64,000 nt of DNA from Sepiola atlantica (Eukaryota; Mollusca; Cephalopoda; Sepiida; Sepiolidae), in contig OY744528.1 of NCBI GenBank assembly GCA_963556195.1, positions 58,191,082 through 58,255,081 of the forward strand. Reading direction: 5' to 3'. The position numbers were made by a program, and so were the translations under genes. The notes below the pieces were generated by a model, which worked only from the letters and a program-made list of their open reading frames with translations, searched no databases and was not told the origin of the DNA. Within the stretch, counting starts at the first letter, position 1, and each line of letters starts with the position of its first letter. Positions 11,096-24,538 of the stretch are shown here, one piece after another.

Positions 11096-11282
11096 GATAA
11101 AAACACGATATGTCATAATATAAAATGCCGTAGAGACAGGATGTATGAAAAAGACAAAGATCATTATTTAATGTTATTATGATTACAACAATCGTTGCAG
11201 AAAATAACGAGAATCGCGACAAATTCTTCTTACTTCTTTCTAATACTATGTTCCATTTTCTTCTTCTTCATCTTGATACTGA

Positions 11283-11351
<69 letters not shown>
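11283..11351. repeat. (TTA)n microsatellite
   Basis: About 23 perfect TTA units. Confidence 0.96.
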
Positions 11352-11489
11352 TCATAATAGTCTCACCTTTTGGATGTTTTTAGTTGGAGTTTCCTTTTTT
11401 GAACATCAAGTCAATTCCCTTGACCGTAGACATTCAAGCTGTACCTTAACACTTTTGCTGTTCCTAACAGGCAAGCCTTTTGCTGAATA

Positions 11490-12010
11490 GGAAAATAAAT
11501 TGTTTCGTCAATCTGCTTAAGCTATTGGTAGTGGCTTTTCGTTATAGTTCCAAGCGTTCGAATTACAACGGGAATCACATTTACTTCTTTACATTTCCAT
11601 AGTCTAACTAATTCCCATTTTAGATCTTGATATTTTTTTCGTGCTCTTTCTCCTGCACTCTGGTATCGAAGGAACAGGCTATATCAATGATTAAGCAAGT
11701 TCTCTTGTTTTTGTTTAGAAAGATTATTTCGGGTTTTGAATGTTCAAGAACCTTATTAGTCTGTATGCGCATGTCCCAAAGAAGTTTGACATTGTCGTTC
11801 TCCTGTACCACTTCTGGCTTATGCTCATAACACTTCTCATTGTGGTCCAATTCATAAAGTTTGCATATATTCCAGTGTAGTACCTGAGCAACTTTGTCGT
11901 ATCTCCATTTTTATACTGGTGGTGTGCTAGCATTGGGCATTCAGATACAATATGCGGTAAGGTTTCTTCTCTTTCATTACACAATCGGCATATCAGTGAT
12001 TCTGCAGTTT
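11490..12010 (-). pseudogene. copy A: zinc finger and restriction-like endonuclease
   Basis: The minus strand encodes ICRLCNEREETLPHIVSEC, a C-x2-C ... H-x4-C zinc motif near 12010-11940. After it come ANFMNW and, in another frame, KVLEHSKPEIIFLNK followed by CLIIDIACSFDTR. The P-E/D ... D-x-A spacing matches the PD-(D/E)XK nuclease of RLE-type LINEs, here with E in place of the usual D after P. A further block towards 11530 (VIPVVI) completes the C-terminus. The domain is split over two frames. Confidence 0.65.
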
Positions 12011-12165
12011 TATCAATGTAATGCTTGATGGACCTAGTATAGCTGCCATGAAGGTACTCTCGGTAGATCTTTTTAGATCACCCCTGACCAATCAATTCCA
12101 GCTGTCTTTATCTCTAAATGCTGTATTCTTAAAGAATACACTGTGTAGTTTCTTTTTAAATAATT

Positions 12166-12617
12166 TTAACCTCTCTCTTGCAACCTTTGATTCTTTTTCA
12201 CCCCAGTTTTTAGTATTTCCTCTCTGTTCACTTCACGGGGAAGAATCTCATTACTCTCAGAAATATATTTATACAGACAACCTTCTTCTATATTCACAAC
12301 ATCTTCAGCACTAAGTAGACCTCGATCACCTTCCTTTCTAGGTAAATACAATCTTTCTTTGCAAAAGCTCCATAAATTATAAGAATTTTTCGTGTTTTGG
12401 TATCCAAACATTTTAGTTCATCTACATTCCAGTCAAATATACCGGATGTATATCGAATGATAGATACTGCTCTGGCATTGATAGCATAGATTGTATTTCG
12501 ACTGTGGAGGTGTGATTTAAGAATACTCCTTACTCTTCTGTTGTACTTAGCTGTGACCTGGTTTTTTATTTCCTTATTTTCTTTGTTCTTAATCTTATCT
12601 GCCTCCAGAATTCCCAA
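12166..12617 (-). pseudogene. copy A: thumb and linker region
   Basis: Two overlapping minus frames give GILEADKIKNKENKEIKNQV, NTIYAINARAVSIIRYTSGI, LDTKTRKILIIYGA and LYLPRKEGDRGLLSAEDVV. The last two are signature blocks after the RT palm in this LINE group. A frameshift near 12350-12400 separates them. Confidence 0.65.
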
Positions 12618-12779
12618 GTATTTTTAGCCCCTCTCACTGTCTACATTCTTTATCAGATCTGTTGTTGGGAGTTCAAGGCCATCTGAATGGGTAAGTTTAC
12701 CCCTCTTTATAACAAGAATGGCACATTTAGTGATGCCAAATTCCATTCGTATGTCGTCACAAAATAATTTAACCGTGTT

Positions 12780-13440
12780 CACTAGGGTATCAAGTTAGGT
12801 TTCATTCTTTCCAAAAACCTTAAGGTCATCCATGAATAGTAAGTGGCTGACTGTAAGAGGTCGTTTCCCAAGTCCATATCCTGCCTTCATATTATGTAAG
12901 AGAAGTGTCATTGGAATCAAACAAATGAAAAAATGCAAAGGGGAAAGACTGTGGCCCTGGAAAATCTTTCTCCTGATTTTCACTTTACCTAATGCAACAC
13001 CTCCTGAAGTTAAATTGGTTTCCAAATTCTTCATGCTATTATTTAAAGCTGTTTAAATGTTGGGGGCTATTCCGAAAATCTCCAGGCATTTGTGTATCCA
13101 TGAATGAGGGACCATGTCAAATACTTTCTTATAATCCACCCACCCTATAGCAAGGTTAGTAGTTCTTCGTCTGCAGTTTCGCAGGATCATCTTATTGATC
13201 AGAAGCTGATCTTTGGTGCCATGTGATCTTTTTCAACAACCTTTCTGTTTTGGTCCAAATGACGATAAATACTTTCAGACAATATGCTAGTCAAAAGTTT
13301 CCACATAACTGAGAGGCAAGTGATCGATCTAAAGTTTGTCACTTCACCTCCTTTTGTTTTATATTTTATGATCAAGACTGTTAGCCATTTAGGGAAGCTA
13401 CCTGTTGTCAAACAGCCATTTATCATTTCTGAAAGACGTG
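12780..13440 (-). pseudogene. copy A: reverse transcriptase palm
   Basis: Minus frames contain PKWLTVLIIKYKTKGGEVTNFRSITCL (the RT fingers motif, with N-F/Y-R-P-I changed to NFRSI), then GHSLSPLHF (G-x-S-P-L motif B) and HLLFMDDLKVFGK, in which F-M-D-D stands for the Y/F-x-D-D catalytic box. The two aspartates remain. The palm is spread over at least two frames with stops. Confidence 0.7.
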
Positions 13441-13899
13441 GATGAAGAGCCGGAAGGTTTTAAAACCAGTATCCCATGAATCCGTCAGGTCCAGGTACTT
13501 TCCAATTCGACAGCTTTTTAACCCTCTCCTTCAGCATCTCGGTGACTGTTATATTCGTTTGTTCTTCTACTCTAGAGGACACTTCCCTTTCAATATATTT
13601 GATACATTCTGCATCATCTTGATGCTTTACTTCCTTTTCCCAAATGCCTTTCCAGAATGCCCTAGATTGGTCAGAATCAGGTATAACACTATTCTCTCTT
13701 TCAATTCCTTCTAGTTGTTCGAAAAGAAGATTCTGGTTGTTCTCAAACAGTCTGTTTTGTCGATACTCAATTCTGTCGCTGTAACATTTAACTTTGGCAA
13801 TCTTAGCTACGACCCACTGTTTCAGTTCTTCAATTACACACTTGACACTATTTCGGTGTATGTAAAACTTACGGATTAGTTTTTAACTCGCGCTTTGAC

Positions 13900-14705
13900 G
13901 TTTGAGTTCGCCCATTTTTGGACAGCTTGCACTTAAATCCTTCTAAGTTGTTTTATCTGATCATTTAAACGTTTCCTCCACCAGCGCTCTTTCTTTACTT
14001 CTTTTTCCGTTTTTCTACTCTGAGTAGATTTGATACAGTATTGGCACCAGCTTTAATAACTTTATTACACTGATCAAAATTATTTATTAATAGAAATGGC
14101 AAGACATCATTCACTTTGGTCGTGACAGTTTTAAGTCTTTTTCTATTGACAAATCTCAAGTTCAGCGGCTGTTCTAAATTGCCAGCTCTTAGCTTCTCGT
14201 CTAACACTCTGAAAATATCAATATCTTCTTCTGTCATCCCATGTTCTATCATATGTTTTACGATTGCATCTGTGAGAACAGCTTGATTACCGTTAGTTAC
14301 AATATTTTCGCTCTCGGAGTTTGTTGTTGTTTCTACCATTGACTTTTATTCAACTACATCAAGTCTATTTATCTCCCCAAGCTCGTCTAAGTCTTATGTC
14401 TCAATTTCTCTTTTTAGTTCTTCAATTTCAATAGCAGATAACCATACATTAGTTCTACTCACCCGGGCTTGTCCTGCAAGTTTTTGTTCTGATAGTTAAA
14501 ACAGGCCTAGCTCATTCCAGCATTGGTGCATTCGGTGTCTATATCGCCCTTTAGGAGGATCACTCTTCAAGTAACATTTCATCACAATTCTATTTAAGGC
14601 TTTAGTCCAATTATTCCTAGTTTTAGTGTTTCGAGGGTTTCGCTGGATGACGACTTGAGAAGCCTCGTTCATTCCCCCGACGGACGTGGGGCATGTACTT
14701 GACAT
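13900..14705 (-). pseudogene. copy A: N-terminal region
   Basis: A minus frame at 14705-14496 encodes WTKALNRIVMKCYLKSDPPKG and RMHQCWNELG. It is followed in the next frames by an EQKLAGQAR-type block and by the 114-codon frame at 14339-13995, with RKRLKTVTTKVNDVLPFL. A WRKRLNDQIKQLRR block lies near 13980-13940. These are the standard N-terminal landmarks of this LINE family. The function of the region in the family is not established. Confidence 0.6.
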
Positions 14706-14759
14706 TCTGGATCCACATACCTCGTTTTCAGTTTGATGATTTTAAACACACATATTGGA

Positions 14760-15378
14760 ATAATATGAAGAATGGTTTGTGAAAGTGTTTCCTTCCCTAG
14801 TAGTTTTATTTAGTTTTGCTATCCAAAGCTGACGACCCATCCTGACGATGAAATGCAGTTAAACCATACCAGATGTCAACCTGGCATTTACAACTGTTTT
14901 TGCATTCCATCAGGTTTTTGCTATCCTTAGAGATGTTGTGTTTGCCATGGCTTGCTGGAGATTCTAAACCCCCTATGCCAGTTGATCCGTGGCTGGAATA
15001 ATTGTTATTATTATCATTATAATCATCACCATTAATTACTATGATTATCATTATTACTACCACAACTATTATTACATTCTTTTTTATTCTTTATAATAAA
15101 CAAAGAAGTTTTGCAATTGAATCAAATAACTTACCAGCTGCAACAATTTTCATAGTGAGCGATATACTATAAACAACAAGCCGCCAAATAACTTGGTTTT
15201 ATACAGAAATCCACATGGCAGTTAATAAGCTTTTGTTAATACATTACTTTTTTTAAATTTTTTGTTATTGTAATCGACGCCCGTTCGTTACACGTCGTCC
15301 AGTAACTTTGTTTTATACAGATATCAGCATGGAGACTAATCATCATATTCACTAAGGGATCTCCTTCTTTTTTAAATA

Positions 15379-15380
<2 letters not shown>
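14760..15380. other. no gene recognised
   Basis: Contains short ATT/ATC-rich tracts near 15000-15070. Sequence near 14830-15000 may be 5' leader of copy A, but no motif confirms this. Confidence 0.4.

Positions 15381-15457
<77 letters not shown>
15381..15457. repeat. (TTA)n microsatellite
   Basis: About 25 TTA units; apparent poly-Asn or poly-Leu frames here are artefacts. Confidence 0.96.
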
Positions 15458-15499
15458 TTTCATTATTATTTTTCATTATTATTATTTGTACTCACTAGG

Positions 15500-16170
15500 A
15501 GTTCTCACACAGGTGATCAGTGATTGTGAATCGGATATTTACTCTTCCATCCTTTTCTATTCTCTTTCGTCCTTTTCTATTCTCTTTCATCCTGTTTACG
15601 GTGTTAGCTTCTTTCCGGAGTTTGGTTATCTAAGTTTCCAGTCTGATTTCCCATTCAGGCTTTGTCAGTCCATTCTTTTGTCCAGGCTTTTTTTCTTTTT
15701 TTAGTTTCATACTTACTGATTTTGCCCCTGCAAAGTTGTTTAGGTCTGTGATAGTGTCTGTACGCGAGTACTTTGTTTACTGTCTCTGTTTCAACTTTAA
15801 CTTCTTCCAGCCTTCGTTCTTTAGAGATGGGAGATTTGTTTTGTTCTCTGACATGTATCGTTTGATGTTTTCCACTTCTTGTGCTTCTTCCCCTGTGAGT
15901 TCTACTTCGGTGGGTTCTGTGATTTCGTAGTCTTCGACCTCTTCCGTTACAGAGTTTATGTTTTGTCTGTCTTCTTCCTGGGGGGTTTCGTCGGGTGGTG
16001 TTTCTTGCTCTGTTCCGCTCTTTTGTTTCATTTCCGTCAGTTCGATCTCCGAGAACCATCCTCTCTTGAGGATCTGTTCCGTTGTATAGTAGCCAGTAGC
16101 AGTTTACCATAGATGTTTCATTCGCTTTCGGTAGCCTCTTTATGTGGGGTGGCGACTTTTGTAATAGCAT
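15500..16170 (-). pseudogene. LINE N-terminal fragment, same family as copy A (copy B)
   Basis: Minus-strand frames reproduce the N-terminal order seen in copy A. There is a KRLPKANE block near 16150, ERMVLGDRT near 16060, EVENIKRYMSENKTNLPSL near 15880-15820 and KVETETVNKVLAYR near 15800. An EWEIRLET-stop-ITKLRKEANTVNR block then lies near 15650-15580. The fragment stops before the RT and abuts (TTA)n on its 3' side. It is frameshifted at least twice. Two 5' ends of one family in the same orientation within 2 kb suggest either two insertions or a duplication. Confidence 0.6.
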
Positions 16171-16747
16171 TCCATTACCAGTCTGTTCTCCTTTTTTTCT
16201 TTTTATGTTTTTTTAGTTTTTTTTCTTTTCATTCCTGCTTTTTTGTGTTTGGTCTGTGTCCTTGTCATACCTGGAATCAGAGGGGTTACTTACCTGTTTT
16301 TTATTTGGCCGTAATTTTGTTCCTGAAATCAAAGGAGCCTACATTCGCAGGATGCGGTCCGGTTCCCCCATGTTGGCCATCGAGGAAACACCTGCCCATC
16401 ATTGTTATTATTGTGCATTACTCATATGTTGGTGTATGTGGCTACACCAGGCCCAGGCTGAGTTTGCCTGTGATCCTTTTCATAAGGTACATTTCACCTT
16501 ATGAAAAAGGAGATAAACACTATCCCAGTGACACACAAAAAATCTATAAATATATGTTACTTAACTACATAGTATATGTTTTCTGGGCAAATCTTAGACA
16601 CACAGGTGGGGGAAGACAATAGATCCCCCCAATTTTTACCTGATAAATTTACGCCGGATTATAAAACATATACAAGTCTTTATATTTTGGACAGTAATTT
16701 TCAAAAAAATTCCATAAGTAAAACTGATTTTTCTGTCAGACTGGAGC

Positions 16748-16750
<3 letters not shown>
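16171..16750. other. no gene recognised
   Basis: May include the leader of copy B (pyrimidine-rich plus strand near 16190-16240). No motif identified. Confidence 0.4.
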
Positions 16751-16834
<84 letters not shown>

Positions 16835-16857
16835 GGTTATTATTATTATTATTATTA

Positions 16858-16943
<86 letters not shown>
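16751..16943. repeat. long (TTA)n microsatellite
   Basis: About 64 TTA units with only two short interruptions (near 16834 and 16858). It produces long poly-Leu, poly-Ile and poly-Asn frames that are not genes. Confidence 0.97.
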
Positions 16944-17429
16944 GTAGCTCTCGCAATTCCACTTTTTCATATTTTCACCAAATGTTACACATCCGACCAT
17001 AGTTTTAACACATCCGATTATTTCCACATCGGTTCAACCAAACCAACTGAAAATAATAATGAAAGCCAGGTGTAAAACAGCCATTGAGGAAGAAAATATA
17101 AAAAAGTCTTGGATTACAAATCGCACCGAAAGGCGGCAGGTCGAGGGGCAGAAGTTACGATCTGAGAATTCTGAATCATTACATTAACATTGATGTCAAT
17201 TCGAATTTAAGCAGAATTGCATTTAATTTAGATCAGTATTTTTATATACGTAAGAGAAAGGGAATGAAAAAAACTTTATATTACCAATGTAGACAAAAGT
17301 CTTGATATAAGATGAAATATAAGATGGAAGATCGACACAGACCGAAGAAGAAGATATTTATGAAAAGGTTTGACAAGTTTTATGGATAAAGCCTAAAAAT
17401 CATGCCATTTTAGTATTTATAGACTGTGG
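16944..17429. other. no gene recognised; left border of satellite
   Basis: No supported gene. The sequence grades into the first recognisable satellite monomer near 17430. Confidence 0.45.
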
Positions 17430-20229
17430 GTTATTTTGTTCCGAAACAAAACGTCGTTGTAAATAACTTATCAATTTATTTATTCCTTCTATTTTACAGC
17501 ATATCAAACCGGCCATTTAGTATCAACACATTATGTCGCTTGTAAATGATCAATTTATTGTATTTTACAGCATATGTCGCGTCTAAATTATTCATTATTC
17601 GATTAATTTCTTCTATTTTACAGCATATAACCCGGTCATTTAGTGCCGAAATATAATGTCGCTTGTAAATGATTTATGAATTGATTAATATATTCTATTT
17701 TACATCATATCACCGCGGCAATTTAGTGCCGAAATATAAGATCGCTTGAAAATGATTCATTAATGGATTAATATATTCTATTTCACATCATATCACCGCG
17801 GCAATAAAGTGCCGAAATATAATGTCGCTTGTAAATGATTTATGAATTGATAAATATATTCTATTTCACATCATATCACCGCGGCAATTTAGTGCCGAAA
17901 TATAAGGTCGCTTTTAAATGATTTATTTATTGATTTATTTCTTCTATTTTACAGCATATCAAACGGCAATTTAGTGCCGAAATATAATGTCACTTGTAAA
18001 TGATTTTTTAATTGATTAATATCTTCTATTTTACATAATATCACCGGGGCCATTAAGTGCCGAAATATAAGGTCGCTTGTAAATGATTTATTAATTGATT
18101 AAGTTCTTTTATTTGACATCATATCACCGCGGTAATATAGTGCCGAAATATAAGGTCGCTTGTAAATGATTTATTAATTGATTAATCTCTTCTATTTTAC
18201 ATCATACCACCGTGGTGATTTAGTGTCGACATATAAGATCACTTGTAAAGTATTTATTAATTGATATATCTGTTCTATTATATATCATATAACCCTTTAA
18301 TTTAAGTTACGAAAAAAATGTCGCTTGTAAAAGATTTATTAATCGAGGAATATAATCTATTTTAAATCATATAACCGCGGAAATTTAGTGCCGAAATATA
18401 AGGTCGCTTGTAAATGATTTATTAACGTATTAATATATTCTGTTTTATATCATATAACCGCGGTAATATATTGCCGAATTATAAGGTCGCTTGTAAAGAA
18501 TTTATTAATTGATTAATCTCTTCTATTTTACATCATATGACCGCGGCAATTAAGTGCCGAAATATAAGGTTACTTGTAAATGATTTATTAATTGATTGAT
18601 CTCTTCTATTTTACATCATATCACCGCGGCAATTAAGTGCCTAAATATAAGGTCCCTTGTAAATGATTTATTAATTGATTAATATATTCTATTTTACCTC
18701 ATATCACCGTGGCAATTGCGTGCCGAAATATAAGGTGGCTTGAAAATGATTAAAAAATTGATTAATATGATCTCCTTTACATCATATCACCGCAGTGATT
18801 TAGTGCAGAAATATAAGGTCTCTTTTAAATGATTTATTAATTGATTAATATATTCTATTTTACATCATATCACCGCGGCAATTAAGTGCCGAAATATATG
18901 GTGGCTTGTAAATGATTTATTAATTGATTAATAAGTTCTATTTGACATCATATAACAGCGGCAATTTAGTGCCGAAATATAAGGTCGCTGAATATGATTT
19001 ATTAATTGATTAATCTCTTCTATTTTACATCATATCACCGCGGCAATTAAGTGCCGAAATATAAGGTCGCTTGTAAATGATTTATGAATTGATTAATAGA
19101 TTCTATTTTACATCATATCACCGCGGCAATAAAGTGCCGTAATATAAAGTCGCTTGTAAATGATTTATTAATCTCTTCTATTTTACATCATATCACCGCG
19201 GCAATTTAGTGCCGAAATATAAGGTCGCTTGTAAATGATTTATTTATTAATTTATTTCTACTATTTTACAGCATATCAAACGGCAATTTAGTGCCGAAAT
19301 ATAATGTCACTTGTAAATGATTTTTTAATTGATTAATATCTTCTATTTTACATAATATCACCGGGGCCATTAAGTGCCGAAATATAAGGTCGCTAGTAAA
19401 GTATTTATTAATTGATTAATATATTCTTTTTTACATAATATCACCGCGGCAATTAAGTGCCGAAATATAAGGTCGCTTGTAAATGATTTTTTAATTGATT
19501 AATATATACTATTTTATATCATATTATCGCGACAATTAAGTGCTGAAATATATTATCGCTTGTAAATGATTTATTAATTGATTAATATATTCTATTTTAC
19601 ATCATATCACCGCGGCAATTTAGCACCAGAATATAAGGTCGCTCGTAAATTATTTATTAATTGATTAATATATTCTATTTTACAACATATCACCGCGGCA
19701 ATTTTGTACCGAAATATAAGGTCGCTTTTAAATGATTTATTTATTGATTTATTTCTTCAATTTTACAGCGTATCAAACGGAAATGTAATGTCGCTTGTAA
19801 AGGATTTATTACTTAAAGTATTTCTTCTATTTTACATCATATAACCGCGGCAATATAGTGCCGAAATATAAGGTCGCTTGTAAATGATTTTTTAATTGAT
19901 TAATATATTCTATTTTACATAATATCACCGCGGCAATTTAGTGCCTAAATATAAGGTCGCTTGTAAATCATTTATTGATTGATTAAGCTTTTTTATTTTA
20001 CATCATATCACATCGGCAATTTAGTGCCGAAATATAAGGTCGCTTGAAAATGATTTATCAATTGATTGATATATTCTATTTTACACTGTATCACCGCGGC
20101 AATTAAGTGCCGAAATATAAGGTTGCTTGTAAATGATTTATTAATTAATTAAGTTCTTTTATTTGACATCATATCACCGCGGTAATATAGTGCTGAAATA
20201 TAAGGTCGCTTTTAAATGATTTATTAATT

Positions 20230-21891
20230 GATTAATCTCTTCTATGTTTCAATCTAATCCCTGCGGTAATATATTGCCAAAATGTAATGTCGCTTGTAAA
20301 TGATTTATTAATTTAATTATTTCTTCTATTTTACATCATAAAACCGCGGCAATATAGTGTCGAAATATAAGGTCGCTTGTAAATGATTTTTTTATTAATA
20401 TATTCTATTTTACATAATATCACCGCAGCAATTTAGTGCCTAAATATAAGGTCGCTTGTAAATGATTTATTCATTGATTAAGCTGTTAAATTTTACATCA
20501 TATCACCGCGGCAATTTAGTGCCGAAATATAAGGTCGCTTGAAAATGATTTATTAATTGATTAATATCTTCTATTTTACATCATATCACCGCGGCAATAG
20601 AGTGCCGAAATATAAGGTCCTTGTAAATGATTTATTGATTGATTAATATATTCTATTTTACATCATATCAGCGCGGCAATTTAGTGCCGAAATAAAAGAT
20701 TGCTTGTAAATTATTTATTAATTGATTAATATATTCTATTTTACATCATATCACCGCGGCAATTTAGCGCCTGAATATAAGGTCGCTCGTAAATGATTTA
20801 TGCATTGATTAATATATTCTATTTTACGTCATATCACCTCGGCAATATAGTGCGTAAATATAAGGTCGCTTGTAAATTATTTTTTAATTGATTAATATAT
20901 TCTATTTTCCATAATATCACCGCGGCAATTTAGTGCTGAAATATAAGGTCACTTAAAAATTATTTATTAATTGATTAATATATTCTATTTTACATCATAT
21001 CACTACGGCAATTAAGAGCCGAAATATAAGGTCACTTGAAAATGATTTATTAATTGATTAATATCTTCTATTTTACATCATATAACCGCGGCAATAGAGT
21101 GCCGAAATATAAGGTCCTTGTAAATGATTTATTGATTGATTAAGCTGTTTTATTTTACATCATATCACTGCAGTAATTTAGTGCCGAAATATAAGGTCGT
21201 TTGAGAATGATTTATCAATTGATTGATATATTCTATTTTACATAATGTCACCGCGGTGATTTAGTGCAGAAATATAAGGTCGCTTGTAAATGATTTATTA
21301 ACTGATTAATCTCTTCTATTTTACATCATATTACCGCGGCAATTAAGTGCCGAAATATAAGGCCGCTTGTAAATGATTTTTTAATTAGTTGATATATTCT
21401 ATTTTACATCATATCACTGCGGCAACTGAGTGCCGAAATATAAGATCGCTAGTAAATGATTTATTAATTGATTAATATATTCTATTTGACATCATATCCA
21501 TACGGCAATAGAGTGCCGAAATATGAGGTCGCTTGTAAAGTATTTATTAATTGATTAATATATTCTATTTTGCATCATATCACTGTGGCAATTTAGTTCC
21601 GAAATATAAGGTCGCTTGTAAATGATTTATAAATTGATTAATCTTTTCTATTTCACATCATATGACCGCGGCAATTAAGTGCCGAAATATAATGTCGCTT
21701 GTAAATTATTTATTAATTGATTAATATATTCTACTTCACATCATATCACCGCGGCAATATAGTGCCGAAATAGAAGGTCGCTAGTAAATAATTTATTAAT
21801 TGATTAATCTCTTCTATTTTACATCATATCACCGCGGCAATTTAGTGCCGAAATATAAGGTCGCTTGTAAATGATTTATTAATTGATTAAT
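20230..21891. repeat. partial, rearranged higher-order unit
   Basis: CTATGTTTCAATCTAAT also occurs at 20242, 1,738 bp before its next occurrence (21980). The monomers that follow match unit 1 up to about 20.6 kb and again from about 20.93 kb to 21.89 kb. This unit lacks the TTACGAAAA-type monomers of units 1 and 2. Confidence 0.75.
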
Positions 21892-24538
21892 ATCTTCTTT
21901 TTTACATCATGTCACCGCGGCAATTTAGTGCCGAAATATAAGGTCGCTTGTAAATGATTTATTAATTGATTAATCTCTTCTATGTTTCAATCTAATTACC
22001 GCGGTAATATATAGCCAAAATGTAATGTCGCTTGTAAAAGATTTATTAATTTAATTATTTCTTCTATTTTACATCATAAAACCGCGGCAATATAGTGTCG
22101 AAATATAAGGTCGCTTGTAAATGATTTTTTTTATTAATATATTCTATTTTACATAATATCACCGCAGCAATTTAGTGCCTAAATATAAGGTCGCTTGTAA
22201 ATGATTTATTCATTGATTAAGCTGTTAAATTTTACATCATATCACCGCGGCAATTTAGTGCCGAAATATAAGGTAGCTTGAAAATGATTTATTAATTGAT
22301 TAATATCTTCTATTTTACATCATATCACCGCGGCAATATAGTGCTGAAATATAAGGTCACTTAAAAATTATTTATTAATTGATTAATATATTCTATTTTA
22401 CATCATATCACTACGGCAATTAAGAGCCGAAATATAAGGTCACTTGAAAATGATTTATTAATTGATTAATATCTTCTATTTTACATCATATAACCGCGGC
22501 AATAGAGTGCCGAAATATAAGGTCCTTGTAAATGATTTATTAATTGATTAATATATTCTATTTTACATCATATAACCGCGGCAATAGAGTGCCGAAATAT
22601 AAGGTCCTTGTAAATGATTTATTGATTGATTAAGCTGTTTTATTTTACATCATATCACTGCAGTAATTTAGTGCCGAAATATAAGGTCGCTTGAGAATGA
22701 TTTATCAATTGATTGATATATTCTATTTCACATAATGTCACGGCGGTGATTTAGTGCAGAAATATAAGGTCGCTTGTAAATGATTTATTAACTGATTAAT
22801 CTCTTCTATTTTACATCATATTACCGCTGCAATTAAGTCCCGAAATATAAGGCCGCTTGTAAATGATTTTTTAATTAGTTGATATATTCTATTTTACATC
22901 ATATCACTGCGGCAACTTAGTGCCGAAATATAAGATCGGTAGTAAATTATTTATGAATTGATTAATATATTCTATTTGACATCATATCCATACGGCAATA
23001 GAGTGCCGAAATATAAGGTCGCTTGTAAAGTATTTATTAATTGATTAATATATTCTATTTTGCATCATATCACTGTGGCAATTTAGTTCCGAAATATAAG
23101 GTCGCTTGTAAATGATTTATAAATTGATTAATCTTTTCTATTTCACATCATATGACCGCGGCAATTAAGTGCCGAAATATAATGTCGCTTGTAAATTATT
23201 TATTAATTGATTAATATATTCTACTTCACATCATATCACCGCGGCAATATAGTGCCGAAATAGAAGGTCGCTAGTAAATAATTTATTAATTGATTAATCT
23301 CTTCTATTTTACATCATATCAGCGCGGCAATTTAGTGCCGAAATATAAGGTCGCTTGTAAATGATTTATTAATTGATTAATATCTTCTATTTTACATCAT
23401 ATTACCGTGACAATTTAGTGCCGAAATATAAGGTCGCTTGTAAATGATTTATTAATTGATTAATCTGTTCTATTTAATATCATATCACCCTTGCATTTAA
23501 GTTACGAAAACAATGTCGCTTGTAAATTATTTATGAATCGAGGAATATATTCTATTTTACATCATATAACCGCGGAAATTTTATGCCGAAATATAAGGTC
23601 GCTTGTAAATGATTTATTAACGTATTAATATATTCTATTTTACATCATATAACCTCGGCAATTAAGTGTCGAAATATAAGGTCACTTGTAAATGATTTAT
23701 TAATTAATTTATCTCTTCTATTTCACATAATATCACCGCGGCAATTAAGTACCGAAATATAAGGTCGCTTGTAAATGATTTAGTAATTGATTAATCTGTA
23801 CTATTTTATATCGTATCACCCTTGCATTTAAGTTACGAATAAAATGTCGCTTGTAAATGATTTATTAATTAAGGAATATATTCTATTTTACATCATATAA
23901 GCTAGGAAATTTTGTGCCGAAATATAAGGTCGCTTGTAAATGATTCATTAACGTATTAATATATTCTATTTTACATCATATAACCGCGGCAATTTAGTGC
24001 CGAAATATTAGGTCGCTCGTAAAGAATTTATTAATTGATTAATAACTTCTATTTTACATCATATCACCGCGGCAATTAATTGCCGAAATATAAGGTCGCT
24101 TGTAAATGATTTATTAATTGATTGATCTCTTTCTATATTACATCATATCACCACGGCAATTAAGTGCCGAAATATAAGGTCGCTTGTAAATATTTATTAA
24201 TTGATTGATCTCTTCTATTTTACATCATATCACCGCGGCAGTAGAGTGCCGAAATATAAGGTCGCTTGTAAATGATGTATTAATTGATTAATCTCTTCTA
24301 TTTCACATCACATCACCGCGTTAGTTTAGTGCCGAAATGGTCGCTTGTAAATGATTTATTAATTGAATTATTTTTTACTATTTTATATCATATCACCGCG
24401 GTGATTTAGTGCCGAAATATAAGGTCGCTTGTAAATGATTTATTAATTGATTAATCTGTTCTATTTCACATCATATCACCGCGGCAATTAAGTGCCGAAA
24501 TATAAGGTCGCTTGTAAATGATTTATTAATTGATTAAT
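21892..24538. repeat. higher-order repeat unit 1 (2,647 bp)
   Basis: The marker CATCATGTCACCGCGG at 21905 recurs at 24552, and CTATGTTTCAATCTAAT at 21980 recurs at 24627; both are exactly 2,647 bp apart. The same ordered series of variant monomers lies between, including TTGCATTTAAGTTACGAAAA units, CATATCCATACGGC and CACTGTGGCAA. The period equals about 32 monomers. Confidence 0.9.

Larger units (their letters stand above)
11480..14760 (-). mobile_element. LINE with C-terminal zinc finger and RLE domain (copy A)
   Basis: One degenerate minus-strand element with parts in the correct order. The N-terminal region is at 14705-13900, the RT palm at 13440-12780, a thumb/linker at 12620-12166, and a zinc finger plus restriction-like endonuclease at 12010-11490. 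The architecture (single long frame, RT in the middle, CCHC then PD-(D/E)XK at the end) is that of the R2/R4/NeSL/CRE superclade, which cuts target DNA with a restriction-like enzyme. Multiple frameshifts and stops make it inactive. A (TTA)n array lies just beyond its 3' end. The exact clade is not determined. Confidence 0.7.

Noticed and set aside
16576..17075. Poly-Leu, poly-Ile and poly-Asn frames
   Set aside because: Produced by the (TTA)n microsatellite; the same applies at 11283-11351 and 15381-15457.
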